A stretch of 7,913 bases of DNA from NCBI GenBank assembly GCA_910584605.1, contig CAJUAW010000121.1:1-7913 (forward strand). Reading direction: 5' to 3'. A program made the position numbers and the translations under genes. Below are positions 1 through 6,160 of the stretch, piece by piece. The notes beneath the pieces were generated by a model. The model was given only the letters and a program-made list of their open reading frames with translations. It did no database searches and was not told where the DNA came from. This DNA is from an uncultured Oscillospiraceae bacterium (GTDB taxonomy: Bacteria; Bacillota_A; Clostridia; Oscillospirales; Oscillospiraceae). How positions within the stretch are numbered: position 1 is the stretch's first letter; every line of letters starts with the position of its first letter.

Positions 1-2
1 CC

Positions 3-170
3 TGGGACACCATGGTGGGCGTCTCCCGCCGCAACTGGGCGGGCAACCCCAACTCCATGACCACCGTGGCCGAGTATAACGAGATGTACGCCGGTCAGGA
101 CCACATCACCATGCCCTACATTGCCGACGACGCAGTAGTCGCCGAGGCCCTGAAGAGCATCCAGGGCTGA
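3..170 (+). CDS. hutU: Urocanate hydratase, C-terminal end only (probable)
   Basis: This is the 3' end of a gene that begins outside the window. The frame is open from the first bases and gives 55 residues, beginning WDTMVGVSRRNWAGNPNS and containing DHITMPYIADD, before a TGA at 168-170. This tail resembles, from memory, the C-terminal part of the longer urocanases (about 670 residues) of clostridia and animals more than the end of the classic proteobacterial HutU of about 560 residues. Urocanase is a cytosolic NAD+-dependent enzyme that hydrates urocanate to 4-imidazolone-5-propanoate. The next gene, hutI, uses exactly that product, which strengthens the call. The NAD-binding core and catalytic residues are out of view, so the identification rests on the tail and on position. 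A 68-bp gap with a hairpin separates it from hutI. Confidence 0.7.
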   Translation, partial: WDTMVGVSRRNWAGNPNSMTTVAEYNEMYAGQDHITMPYIADDAVVAEALKSIQG

Positions 171-191
171 CATTTGAATCAAAAACCGGCC

Positions 192-222
192 AGAGGGGGC
201 GTCCCGTGACGCTCCCTCTTTT
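192..222 (+). terminator. Intercistronic hairpin between hutU and hutI
   Basis: The arms at 192-203 (AGAGGGGGCGTC) and 208-219 (GACGCTCCCTCT) pair over 12 bp with one G-U wobble around a CCGT loop, and a short T run to 222 follows. It has the form of a weak intrinsic terminator. The hutI ribosome site follows at once, so it more likely reduces read-through or protects the 3' end of the hutU message than stops transcription fully. A second possible pairing, CCA 190-192 with TGG 222-224, would close the base of the stem. Confidence 0.6.
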
Positions 223-238
223 GGAAAGGAATGACAAC

Positions 239-1465
239 ATGAGCAAGGTAATTGTCACCAACATCGGCATGCTGGCCACCCCCCAGGGAAGCAGCCCCAA
301 AAAGGGCCCTGAGCAGGGGAATATCCAGATCCTTTCGGACGCCTGGGTCCTCATGGAGGACGGTATCATCGCCCAGGTGGGGACCGGCCCCGCCCCGGCG
401 GCGGACGAGGTCATCGACGCGGGGGGCCGTCTGGTCACCCCCGGCCTGGTGGATGCCCATACCCACCTGATCTTCGGCGGCTGGCGGCAGAACGAGCTGG
501 GCCTGAAGCTCCACGGCAAGACCTATCTGGAGATCCAGAACGCCGGGGGCGGCATCCAGTCCACCACCAACGCCACCCGCCAGTCCACCGAGGAGGAGCT
601 GACCCAAAAGGCCGCCCAGGCCCTGGACGAGATGCTCCACTTCGGCGTAACCACCTGCGAGGCCAAGAGCGGCTACGGCCTGGCCACCGAGCACGAGCTG
701 AAGGCCCTGCAAGTCATTCAAAACCTGAACAGCCGCCACCCCATTGACCTGGTCGCCACCTTCATGGGGGCCCATCTGGTCCCCGCTGAGTACAAGGCCA
801 ACCGGGCAGAGTACATCCGTCTGGTCTGCGAGGAGATGATGCCCAAGGTGAAGGAGCAGGGCATCGCCCAATACTGCGACGTTTTCTGTGAGGCGGACAC
901 CTTCACGGCGGAGGAATCCCGGCAGGTGCTGGAGGCCGGCCTGAAATACGGCCTGCGGCCCAAGATCCACGCCGACGAGATCGAGGCCATCGGCGGCTCC
1001 CAGCTGGCCGGAGAGATTGGGGCCATCTCCGCTGAGCACCTCATTGTCTGCCCCCCCGAGGGCATCGCCAGTCTGGCCAAGGGCGGCGTGATCGCCTGCC
1101 TCCTCCCCGCCACCAGCTTCTACCTGGGCGCCGTCTTCGCCCCCGCCCGGGACATGGTCACCGCCGGAGTCCCCGTGGCCATGGCCACCGACTTCAATCC
1201 CGGCTCCTGTCCCTGCCTGAACCTGCAGTTCGTCATCAACCTGGGCTGCCTCAAGTACAAGCTCACCCCGGAGGAGGTCCTCACCGCCGTCACCCTCAAC
1301 GCCGCCGCCGCCATCGACCGGGCGAGCCAGGTTGGCTCGGTGGAGCCGGGCAAGCAGGGCGACCTGGTGATCTGGGACGCCCCCGACCTGGACTACATCT
1401 GCTACCGCATGGGGAGCAATCTGGCCAAAACGGTCATCAAAAAAGGCGCAGTGGTGGTAGGCTGA
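239..1465 (+). CDS. hutI: Imidazolonepropionase
   Basis: This 408-residue cytosolic metal-dependent amidohydrolase opens the ring of 4-imidazolone-5-propanoate to give N-formimino-L-glutamate, the third step of histidine breakdown. The metal-site motif DAHTH (H74, H76), KIHADE (H244), SAEH (H267) and ATDFNPG (D318) fit the imidazolonepropionase family, and so does SGYGL near residues 144-148. The length matches the usual 400-420 residues. The ATG at 239 is preferred over an in-frame GTG at 206, because AAGGA at 226-230 sits 8 bases before the ATG and the GTG falls inside the loop of a hairpin. The gene follows hutU, and its stop codon overlaps the start of the Lrp-type regulator, so the three are probably one transcript. 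All expected active-site motifs are intact. Confidence 0.96.
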   Translation: MSKVIVTNIGMLATPQGSSPKKGPEQGNIQILSDAWVLMEDGIIAQVGTGPAPAADEVIDAGGRLVTPGLVDAHTHLIFGGWRQNELGLKLHGKTYLEIQNAGGGIQSTTNATRQSTEEELTQKAAQALDEMLHFGVTTCEAKSGYGLATEHELKALQVIQNLNSRHPIDLVATFMGAHLVPAEYKANRAEYIRLVCEEMMPKVKEQGIAQYCDVFCEADTFTAEESRQVLEAGLKYGLRPKIHADEIEAIGGSQLAGEIGAISAEHLIVCPPEGIASLAKGGVIACLLPATSFYLGAVFAPARDMVTAGVPVAMATDFNPGSCPCLNLQFVINLGCLKYKLTPEEVLTAVTLNAAAAIDRASQVGSVEPGKQGDLVIWDAPDLDYICYRMGSNLAKTVIKKGAVVVG

Positions 1466-1902
1466 TGGACCGTACCGACTATCAGATCCTGAATCTGCTG
1501 CAGACAGACAGCCGCACCACCCTGAAGCACATCGGAGACCAGGTGGGCCTCACCGCCCCCGCCGTCTCCGAGCGCATCCGCCGCATGGAGGACAAGGAGG
1601 TCATCAAACGGTTCTCCATCCACATCGACCGCACCCTGCTGGACAGCAGCCTGACCGGCTTCATCCTGGTGGCGGTCTTTCCGGAAAAATACAGCGCATT
1701 CTGTGAATTCTGCGAACACACCATCTCCATCACCGCCCACCACCATTTGGTGGGCAAGCTCAACGCCCTGCTCCGCTTCGCGGTGAAGGACACCCGAGAG
1801 CTGGACGCCCTCCTGGCCTCCATCAAGCAGTATGGCGACTCTCAGACCTCGGTGGAGCTGGGCGCCTACTTTGAGCAGAAGGACGTACCTCTGCCAAAAT
1901 AA
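1465..1902 (+). CDS. Lrp/AsnC-family transcriptional regulator
   Basis: The 145-residue protein is full length for the family. An N-terminal winged helix-turn-helix covers residues 1-50: DYQILNLLQTDSRTTLKHIG leads into the turn, TAPAVSERIRRM is the recognition helix, and KEVIKRF is the usual hinge. A RAM-type ligand-binding and oligomerisation domain follows at about 60-140, with VGKLNALLRFAVKD in the place of the family's glycine-rich effector loop. Lrp/AsnC proteins bind DNA as dimers or higher oligomers and usually respond to an amino acid. The start codon overlaps the hutI stop by one base (TGATG, 1463-1467), which implies translational coupling. No separate ribosome site is obvious. I infer that it senses histidine or a pathway intermediate and controls this locus; the ligand cannot be read from the sequence. 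It belongs to a different family from the known hut regulators HutC (GntR) and HutP (RNA-binding). Confidence 0.93.
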   Translation: MDRTDYQILNLLQTDSRTTLKHIGDQVGLTAPAVSERIRRMEDKEVIKRFSIHIDRTLLDSSLTGFILVAVFPEKYSAFCEFCEHTISITAHHHLVGKLNALLRFAVKDTRELDALLASIKQYGDSQTSVELGAYFEQKDVPLPK

Positions 1903-1905
1903 CGC

Positions 1906-1942
1906 AAAACCTTCCCGGCCCAGCTGGCCGGGAAGGTTTTTT
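1906..1942. terminator. Bidirectional intrinsic terminator
   Basis: A perfect 15-bp inverted repeat (AAAACCTTCCCGGCC at 1906-1920 and its exact complement at 1926-1940) surrounds a 5-base loop, CAGCT. Six T residues at 1937-1942 form the U tract for the plus strand, and four A residues at 1906-1909 do the same for the minus strand. It begins 3 bases after the regulator stop and ends 12 bases beyond the fhs stop codon, so it can serve both convergent transcripts. Confidence 0.92.
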
Positions 1943-1954
1943 ATGTCTGGAAGC

Positions 1955-3628
1955 TTAGAACAGTCCGGTGATCTTCCCATCCTCGTCCACGTCGATCTTC
2001 TCGGCGGCGGGCACTTTGGGCAGGCCGGGCATGGTCATGATATCGCCGGTGAGGGCGACGATGAAGCCAGCTCCGGCGCACACCTTCAGGTTGCGGACGG
2101 TAACCTCAAAGCCCTTGGGCGCGCCCAGCAGGGCGGCGTTGTCGGAGAAGGAGTACTGGGTCTTGGCCATGCAGATGGGCAGACTGCCGAAGCCAAGCTC
2201 GGTGAGCTGCTGGGCCTGCTTTTTAGCGTTGGCGGTAAGCACCGCCTTGTCACCGTGGTACACCCGCTTGACGATAGCGTTCAGCTTTTCCTCGATAGCG
2301 GCCTGCTCGTCGTAGACAAAGGAGAACTGGTTGGGCTCCTCGCACAGGCGTACCACCTCTTCCGCCAGAGCTCTGCCGCCTTCGCCGCCCTTGGCCCACA
2401 CCTCAGACAGCGCCACGTTGACCCCCAGCTCATTGCACTTCTTCTCGACCAGATCCAGCTCGGCCTTGGTGTCGGTGGGGAAGGCGTTGATGGCCACTAC
2501 GCAGGGCAGGCCATAGACGTTCTTCACGTTGTCCACATGCTGGAGCAGGTTGGGCAGCCCCTTCTCCAGGGCCTCCAGGTTCTCGTTGTTCAGCTCGGGC
2601 TTGGGCACGCCGCCGTGGTACTTCAGCGCCCGGACGGTGGCCACGATGACCACAGCGGAGGGCTTCAGCCCAGCCTTGCGGCACTTGATGTCGATAAACT
2701 TCTCCGCCCCCAGGTCGGCGGCGAAGCCGGCCTCGGTCACGGCGTAGTCTCCCATCTTCAGGGCCATGCGGGTAGCCATCAGCGAGTTGCAGCCGTGGGC
2801 AATGTTGGCGAAGGGACCGCCGTGGATAAAGGCGGGGGTGCCCTCCAGGGTCTGGACCAGGTTGGGCTTCATGGCGTCCTTCAGCAGGGCGGCCATGGCC
2901 CCCTCCGCCTTCAGATCGTGGGCAGTGACGGGCTTGCCGTCATAGGTGTAGGCCACGATCATTTTGCCCAGCCGCTCCTTCAGGTCGGTGATGGAGGAGG
3001 CAAGGCACAGCACCGCCATGATCTCGCTGGCCACGGTGATCTCAAAGCCGTCCTCCCGGGGGACGCCCTGCATCTTGCCGCCCAAGCCGTTGATGATGTG
3101 GCGCAGCTGGCGGTCGTTCATATCCACCGCCCGCTTCCAGGTAATCTGCTTCACGTCGATGCCCAGAGCGTTGCCCTGCTGAATGTGGTTGTCCAGCATG
3201 GCGGCCATCAGGTTATTGGCCGCGCCGATGGCGTGGAAGTCGCCGGTGAAGTGGAGGTTGATGTCCTCCATGGGGACGACCTGAGCGTAACCGCCGCCGG
3301 CCGCGCCCCCCTTCACGCCGAACACCGGTCCCAGAGAGGGCTCCCGCAGGGCCACAGCGGCCTTCTTGCCGATCTTGCGCAGGCCGTCGGCCAGGCCCAC
3401 CGAGGTGGTGGTCTTCCCCTCTCCGGCGGGAGTGGGGGTGATGGCGGTAACCAGGATCAGCTTGCCGTCGGGGGCGCTGGTCTCGCTGAGCAGCTTATAG
3501 TCGATCTTGGCCTTGTAGCTGCCGTACAGCTCCAGATACTTCTCGTCGATGCCGGCGGCAGCGGCGATCTCAGTGATGCGCTGGGGCGTATGCTCCTGGG
3601 CGATTTCAATGTCGGATTTGATGCTCAT
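1955..3628 (-). CDS. fhs: Formate-tetrahydrofolate ligase (10-formyl-THF synthetase)
   Basis: This 557-residue cytosolic enzyme interconverts formate + ATP + THF and 10-formyl-THF + ADP + phosphate. The length is that of the monofunctional bacterial enzyme, a homotetramer. The phosphate-binding loop PTPAGEGKTT lies at residues 65-74. The two family signatures are present as KGGAAGGGYAQV (106-117) and VATVRALKYHGG (329-340), with GPFANIAHGCNS at 271-282. The ATG at 3628 is supported by AGGAGGT (plus-strand 3637-3643), 8 bases upstream. It is the only minus-strand gene here and sits inside a histidine-degradation locus. That fits release of the histidine formimino carbon as formate, with the ligase running in the ATP-forming direction, though it could equally supply formyl-THF for purine synthesis. 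It has its own promoter and shares a terminator with the convergent hutI-regulator transcript. The reading frame is intact throughout. Confidence 0.98.
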   Translation of the reverse strand: MSIKSDIEIAQEHTPQRITEIAAAAGIDEKYLELYGSYKAKIDYKLLSETSAPDGKLILVTAITPTPAGEGKTTTSVGLADGLRKIGKKAAVALREPSLGPVFGVKGGAAGGGYAQVVPMEDINLHFTGDFHAIGAANNLMAAMLDNHIQQGNALGIDVKQITWKRAVDMNDRQLRHIINGLGGKMQGVPREDGFEITVASEIMAVLCLASSITDLKERLGKMIVAYTYDGKPVTAHDLKAEGAMAALLKDAMKPNLVQTLEGTPAFIHGGPFANIAHGCNSLMATRMALKMGDYAVTEAGFAADLGAEKFIDIKCRKAGLKPSAVVIVATVRALKYHGGVPKPELNNENLEALEKGLPNLLQHVDNVKNVYGLPCVVAINAFPTDTKAELDLVEKKCNELGVNVALSEVWAKGGEGGRALAEEVVRLCEEPNQFSFVYDEQAAIEEKLNAIVKRVYHGDKAVLTANAKKQAQQLTELGFGSLPICMAKTQYSFSDNAALLGAPKGFEVTVRNLKVCAGAGFIVALTGDIMTMPGLPKVPAAEKIDVDEDGKITGLF

Positions 3629-3669
3629 CTTGGTGGACCTCCTGCTTTCAGTAGATTTTTGTATGTTCC

Positions 3670-3686
3670 CCGGGGCTGTCCCCCGG
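3670..3686 (-). other. GC hairpin in the fhs 5' leader
   Basis: CCGGGG (3670-3675) and CCCCGG (3681-3686) form a 6-bp all-GC stem around a 5-base loop. It lies about 10 bases after the predicted fhs transcription start and 27 bases before the ribosome site. It may stabilise the 5' end of the message. The leader of about 68 nt is shorter than the known tetrahydrofolate riboswitches, and I do not recognise one here. Confidence 0.45.
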
Positions 3687-3702
3687 CGCTTTGACTGTCC
3701 CC

Positions 3703-3731
3703 ATTATAGCGTACAAATCAAATCCAGTAAA
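3703..3731 (-). promoter_or_regulatory. Sigma70-type promoter of fhs
   Basis: Read on the minus strand, TTTACT (3726-3731) is followed by 17 bases and then a perfect TATAAT (3703-3708). This places the start near 3696, giving a leader of about 68 nt before the fhs ATG. The -35 matches four of six consensus bases. It is the best promoter-like pair on this strand in the divergent region. Confidence 0.75.
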
Positions 3732-3800
3732 CCATATTTTTTTCCTGTTCCAGGAGAAACACTTTATTTCGGAAAGAAAATCCCACCTTTACGCCCGTTT

Positions 3801-3834
3801 TCCAAACCGGGCGGCTCCGCCGCCCTCCAAACCG
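3801..3834. repeat. Short palindrome bracketed by direct repeats
   Basis: GGGCGGC (3809-3815) and GCCGCCC (3819-3825) form a perfect 7-bp inverted repeat around TCC. TCCAAACC occurs exactly on each side, at 3801-3808 and 3826-3833, and the next base is G in both, making 9 bp with one base inside the palindrome. The element lies about 70 bases upstream of the fhs -35. It contrasts with the AT-rich surroundings. It could be a protein-binding site or the trace of a tiny insertion with a target duplication. No open frame or terminator tail accompanies it. Confidence 0.55.
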
Positions 3835-3860
3835 TCTCTCCCGCAGTTCCATTTTTATAT

Positions 3861-3886
3861 TAGCGTACTGCTGTATCAGCCCGCTA
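3861..3886. promoter_or_regulatory. Nested dyad in the divergent region
   Basis: TAGCG (3861-3865) and CGCTA (3882-3886) are inverted repeats that enclose a second dyad, GCTG-TAT-CAGC (3870-3880). The inner part contains GTATCA, the same half-site as the dyad over the antiporter promoter about 100 bases downstream. The position, between two divergent promoters, suits a regulator site. The two dyads are off-centre by about 1.5 bases, so they may be independent or accidental. Confidence 0.3.
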
Positions 3887-3927
3887 GCGTTAGACTGTAA
3901 TAGTATACAACCAAATTTTATTTTTCG

Positions 3928-3943
3928 TCAACCTTTTTGTTGA
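3928..3943. promoter_or_regulatory. Dyad overlapping the antiporter -35
   Basis: TCAAC (3928-3932) and GTTGA (3939-3943) are inverted around a 6-base T-rich spacer. The right arm overlaps the predicted -35 hexamer. The centre is about 37 bp from the dyad at 3965-3980. A five-base arm is short, so chance is possible. Confidence 0.3.
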
Positions 3944-3968
3944 TTTTAACAGTTATTTATGGTATGAT
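3940..3968 (+). promoter_or_regulatory. Sigma70-type promoter of the antiporter-hutH arm
   Basis: TTGATT (3940-3945), a 17-base spacer and TATGAT (3963-3968) give a good vegetative promoter with a start near 3975. The -10 matches five of six consensus bases and the -35 four of six. The resulting leader is about 120 nt. No comparably good promoter is seen later in this arm, so the small membrane protein and hutH may depend on it. Confidence 0.78.
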
Positions 3969-3980
3969 ACCGTTGTATCA
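3965..3980. promoter_or_regulatory. Candidate operator over the -10 and start site
   Basis: TGATAC-CGTT-GTATCA is a perfect 6-bp inverted repeat with a 4-base spacer. It overlaps the -10 hexamer and the predicted transcription start, an ideal place for a repressor. The left arm also belongs to a second small palindrome, GGTAT-G-ATACC (3961-3971). Another GTATCA copy is found at 3873-3878. The Lrp-type regulator of this locus is one candidate binder, but the site does not obviously match the loose Lrp consensus, and no binder can be assigned from sequence. Confidence 0.5.
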
Positions 3981-4094
3981 GGGTCCTGCCGGAGAGGGGC
4001 TCCCGTTCCAGGAAAACCATCCTCCCGGAACAGGAGATTCGGCCGGACCGCAGCAATTGGAAGAGGAAACATATTTAAGAAAGAGGGGTACATT
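3975..4094 (+). promoter_or_regulatory. Structured 5' leader of the antiporter gene
   Basis: The predicted untranslated leader contains arms that can fold around a junction. A closing stem, P1, pairs 3982-3991 with 4040-4049 over 9 of 10 positions. Inside are a small hairpin GGAG-AGGGG-CTCC (3991-4003) and a second one with GTTCC (4005-4009) paired to GGAAC (4027-4031) and AGGA/TCCT within it. P1 and the first hairpin compete for base 3991. About 45 unstructured, purine-rich bases then lead to the GAGGGG ribosome site at 4083-4088. No terminator or run of histidine codons is present. It may be a cis-acting RNA, but I cannot match it to a riboswitch class I know. Confidence 0.4.
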
Positions 4095-5633
4095 ATGCCA
4101 ACAAAGGAATCCAAAACCCGCGCCGTGCGGCTGCCCAATGTAGTTGAGGCACTCATCCCCATCGTGGTGATGATCGGGCTGATGCTCTATCACTTCATTG
4201 GCAAGACCGACTACGAGGACGCCCACATGCCCCTGGCCGTTGCCATTGTGGTAGCCTGCATCATCGGCTGCCTGTGCGGCCACAGCTTCTCCGACATGCT
4301 GGCCGGCATGATTGACCGGCTGAACGCCACCATGGAGGCCATCCTGATCCTGTGTACAGTGGGCCTGCTGGTCGCCTCCTTCATCATGTCGGGCACCATC
4401 CCCGCCCTGATCTACTACGGCCTGAACCTGCTCACGCCCCAGCTGTTCCTGCCCATCGGCTGTGTCCTGTGCGCCATCGTGGGCCTGGCCTGCGGCTCCT
4501 CCTGGACCGCTACCGCCACTATGGGTATCGCTATGCTGGGCATCGGCGCCGGCCTTGGCATCAACCCCGCCATCACCGCCGGTATGGTCATCTCCGGCGC
4601 CTATGTGGGCGACAAGTTCTCCCCCCTGTCCGACACCACCAACCTGGCCGCCGCCGTCTCTGAGACCGGCCTGTTCGACCACGTCACCGCCATGGTGTCC
4701 TCCACCGCCCCCACCTTCGTCATCGCCATCGTCCTGTACGCCATCATCGGCTTCACTACCAGCGGCGGCAGCTATGACCCCAAGGTCGCTACCGACCTTC
4801 AGACCGCCCTGGCCGAGGGCTTCAACATGAGCCCCATCCTCCTGCTTCCCATTCTGGTGGTCATCGGTGCCTGCGTCCTGCGTCTCCCCGGTCTGGTGGG
4901 CATCGCCATTTCGGTGGGCACCGGCGTTCTCTTCGCCGTCGTCTTCCAGGGCGTTGGCAGCCTGAGCGACCTGTTCGACATGCTGCACTACGGCTACACC
5001 TTCGAGTCCAGCAACGAGCTGGCCGCGACGCTGCTCACCCGGGGCGGCATGGACCACACCATGTGGACCATTAACCTGATTCTGCTGGCCGTAGCCTACG
5101 GCGGCGCGCTGGAGCGCTGTGGCTGCACCGAGGCCCTGTTCGGCAAGCTGAAGGCGAAGCTGAACTCGGTGGGCAGCCTGGTCCTGGCCACCATGCTCAC
5201 CTCCCTGTTCTGTGATGCCACCATGTGCGACCAGTTCCTGGGCATCGGCGTCCCCGCCCCCCTGTATGTGGAGAAATATGACGAGCTGGGCCTGGGCCGG
5301 AACATGATGTCCCGCACCCTGGAGGACTGCGGCACTCTGTGGGCCGTCATGTTCCCCTGGACGGGCTGCGGCGCTTACCAGCAGACTACCCTGGGTATGT
5401 CCCCCTTTGTCTACTTCCCCTTCGCCTTTGTGAACCTGCTCAACCCCATCTACGCCGCCGTCACCGCCTTTATGGGCCGCAACATCTTCTGGGCTGACGG
5501 CTCCTACACCAACATTCTGGGCAAGACCAAGGCCGGCAAGCCTGCCAAGGCTCCCGCCGAGGCCCACGAAAAGGCTCTGAAGGCTCTGGAGGCCCGCCGG
5601 GCCGCCGGCCAGGCCCCCAAGATCAGCGCCTGA
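4095..5633 (+). CDS. nhaC: NhaC-family Na+/H+ or substrate antiporter
   Basis: This 512-residue integral membrane protein has roughly 11-12 hydrophobic segments, the first at about 17-35, 45-62 and 82-103. NhaC hallmarks are GSSWTATATMGIAMLGIG (134-151), GAYVGDKFSPLSDTTNLA (168-185) and RTLEDCGTLWAVMFPWTGCG (407-426). The C-terminus from about 477 is a charged, Ala/Lys-rich cytoplasmic tail. The family exchanges Na+ for protons, and some members carry organic substrates as well (MleN of Bacillus exchanges malate and lactate with ions). Its place at the head of a transcript leading to hutH suggests histidine uptake or export of a product rather than pH control, which is inference. The ATG is preceded by GAGGGG at 4083-4088. 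A promoter and a foldable leader lie upstream. The gene symbol marks the family, not a proven function. Confidence 0.88.
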   Translation: MPTKESKTRAVRLPNVVEALIPIVVMIGLMLYHFIGKTDYEDAHMPLAVAIVVACIIGCLCGHSFSDMLAGMIDRLNATMEAILILCTVGLLVASFIMSGTIPALIYYGLNLLTPQLFLPIGCVLCAIVGLACGSSWTATATMGIAMLGIGAGLGINPAITAGMVISGAYVGDKFSPLSDTTNLAAAVSETGLFDHVTAMVSSTAPTFVIAIVLYAIIGFTTSGGSYDPKVATDLQTALAEGFNMSPILLLPILVVIGACVLRLPGLVGIAISVGTGVLFAVVFQGVGSLSDLFDMLHYGYTFESSNELAATLLTRGGMDHTMWTINLILLAVAYGGALERCGCTEALFGKLKAKLNSVGSLVLATMLTSLFCDATMCDQFLGIGVPAPLYVEKYDELGLGRNMMSRTLEDCGTLWAVMFPWTGCGAYQQTTLGMSPFVYFPFAFVNLLNPIYAAVTAFMGRNIFWADGSYTNILGKTKAGKPAKAPAEAHEKALKALEARRAAGQAPKISA

Positions 5634-5660
5634 TCTCCCGGCCAAGAAAGGACTTATCCT

Positions 5661-6155
5661 GTGAGCAAGCCATCCCTCCCCTGGGCCGGTCTGGACGGCC
5701 CCATCTACACCCCCCGGGAGCTGAAGCCCCGGAAGCCCTATGTCATCTACACCTGCTGGGCCATGGTGGTCCTTCTGCTGGTGGGCGGCATCGTCACCCG
5801 CTTCAAGATCGCCCTGATGTTCGGCGCACTCTACGCCCTCACCCTGCTGACCATAAAGGATGTGGCCATAACCCGGCGGGGCCTGGAGATTTTTTACCAG
5901 ATGAGAATCACCACCAACTACAACTTCTGGCCCTGGTCTGAGATCAACGCCATCGTGATCGAGGACCGTAACCATCCCGAGCTGATCGCCCTCCACTTCG
6001 GGCGGGGCAATGCCAGCAAGCGATTTTTCTTCACCCGCCAGGACACCCAGGATATCCTGATCCTGGCCCGCGAAAAGAACCCCGGCGTGCCGATACGCCA
6101 ACTGAACACGCCCCCCAACTCCGGCAGTTTTTCCCGCAGGAGCAAGGGGATCTGA
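5661..6155 (+). CDS. Small membrane protein with PH-like C-terminal part
   Basis: I do not recognise a named family with certainty. The 164-residue protein has a proline-rich N-terminus, two adjacent hydrophobic helices at about 27-46 and 48-66 joined by a short loop, and then a soluble part of about 100 residues. The order LTIKDVAITRRGLEIFYQ, then WPWSEINAIVIED, then a beta-rich stretch, resembles the bacterial PH-like domains of YcxB-type proteins, where two membrane helices precede a PH fold. The start is GTG at 5661, with AAAGGA at 5647-5652 placed 8 bases upstream; no nearby ATG is available. It lies 27 bases after the antiporter and 103 before hutH, so it is probably in the same transcript. 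It might be an accessory partner of the antiporter. No catalytic motif is visible. The C-terminal 15 residues are Ser/Arg/Lys-rich and look disordered. Confidence 0.85.
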   Translation: MSKPSLPWAGLDGPIYTPRELKPRKPYVIYTCWAMVVLLLVGGIVTRFKIALMFGALYALTLLTIKDVAITRRGLEIFYQMRITTNYNFWPWSEINAIVIEDRNHPELIALHFGRGNASKRFFFTRQDTQDILILAREKNPGVPIRQLNTPPNSGSFSRRSKGI

Positions 6156-6160
6156 CGTCC

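Noticed and set aside
206..238. Upstream GTG start for hutI
   Set aside because: It sits in the loop of the hairpin at 192-219, has no ribosome site, and would add 11 residues that do not look like the family N-terminus. The ATG at 239 has a good site.
1832..3694. A 620-codon plus-strand frame lying opposite fhs
   Set aside because: It is low-complexity (rich in Gly, His, Leu, Val) and opposite a fully conserved gene. Strong third-position C/G bias removes stops from the opposite frame. It has no ribosome site and crosses the bidirectional terminator.
3747..4017. GTTCCAGGA repeated at 3747-3755 and 4005-4013
   Set aside because: Nine bases with diverging flanks, one copy upstream of fhs and the other inside the antiporter leader; probably chance.
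4040..4056. GGCCGGACCGCAG, considered as a T-box core
   Set aside because: The match to the T-box consensus is partial, the leader is too short for a specifier domain, and no terminator/antiterminator pair is seen.
3937..4143. A 68-codon plus-strand frame spanning the antiporter leader, considered as a leader peptide
   Set aside because: It overlaps the promoter, enters the antiporter gene in another frame, has only a single His and no ribosome site, so it does not look like a histidine attenuator peptide.
3978..6101. A 707-codon minus-strand frame opposite the antiporter and the small membrane protein
   Set aside because: The composition (runs of Gly, His, Asp, Gln) is typical of antisense shadows in GC-rich genes, and it shows no recognisable domain.
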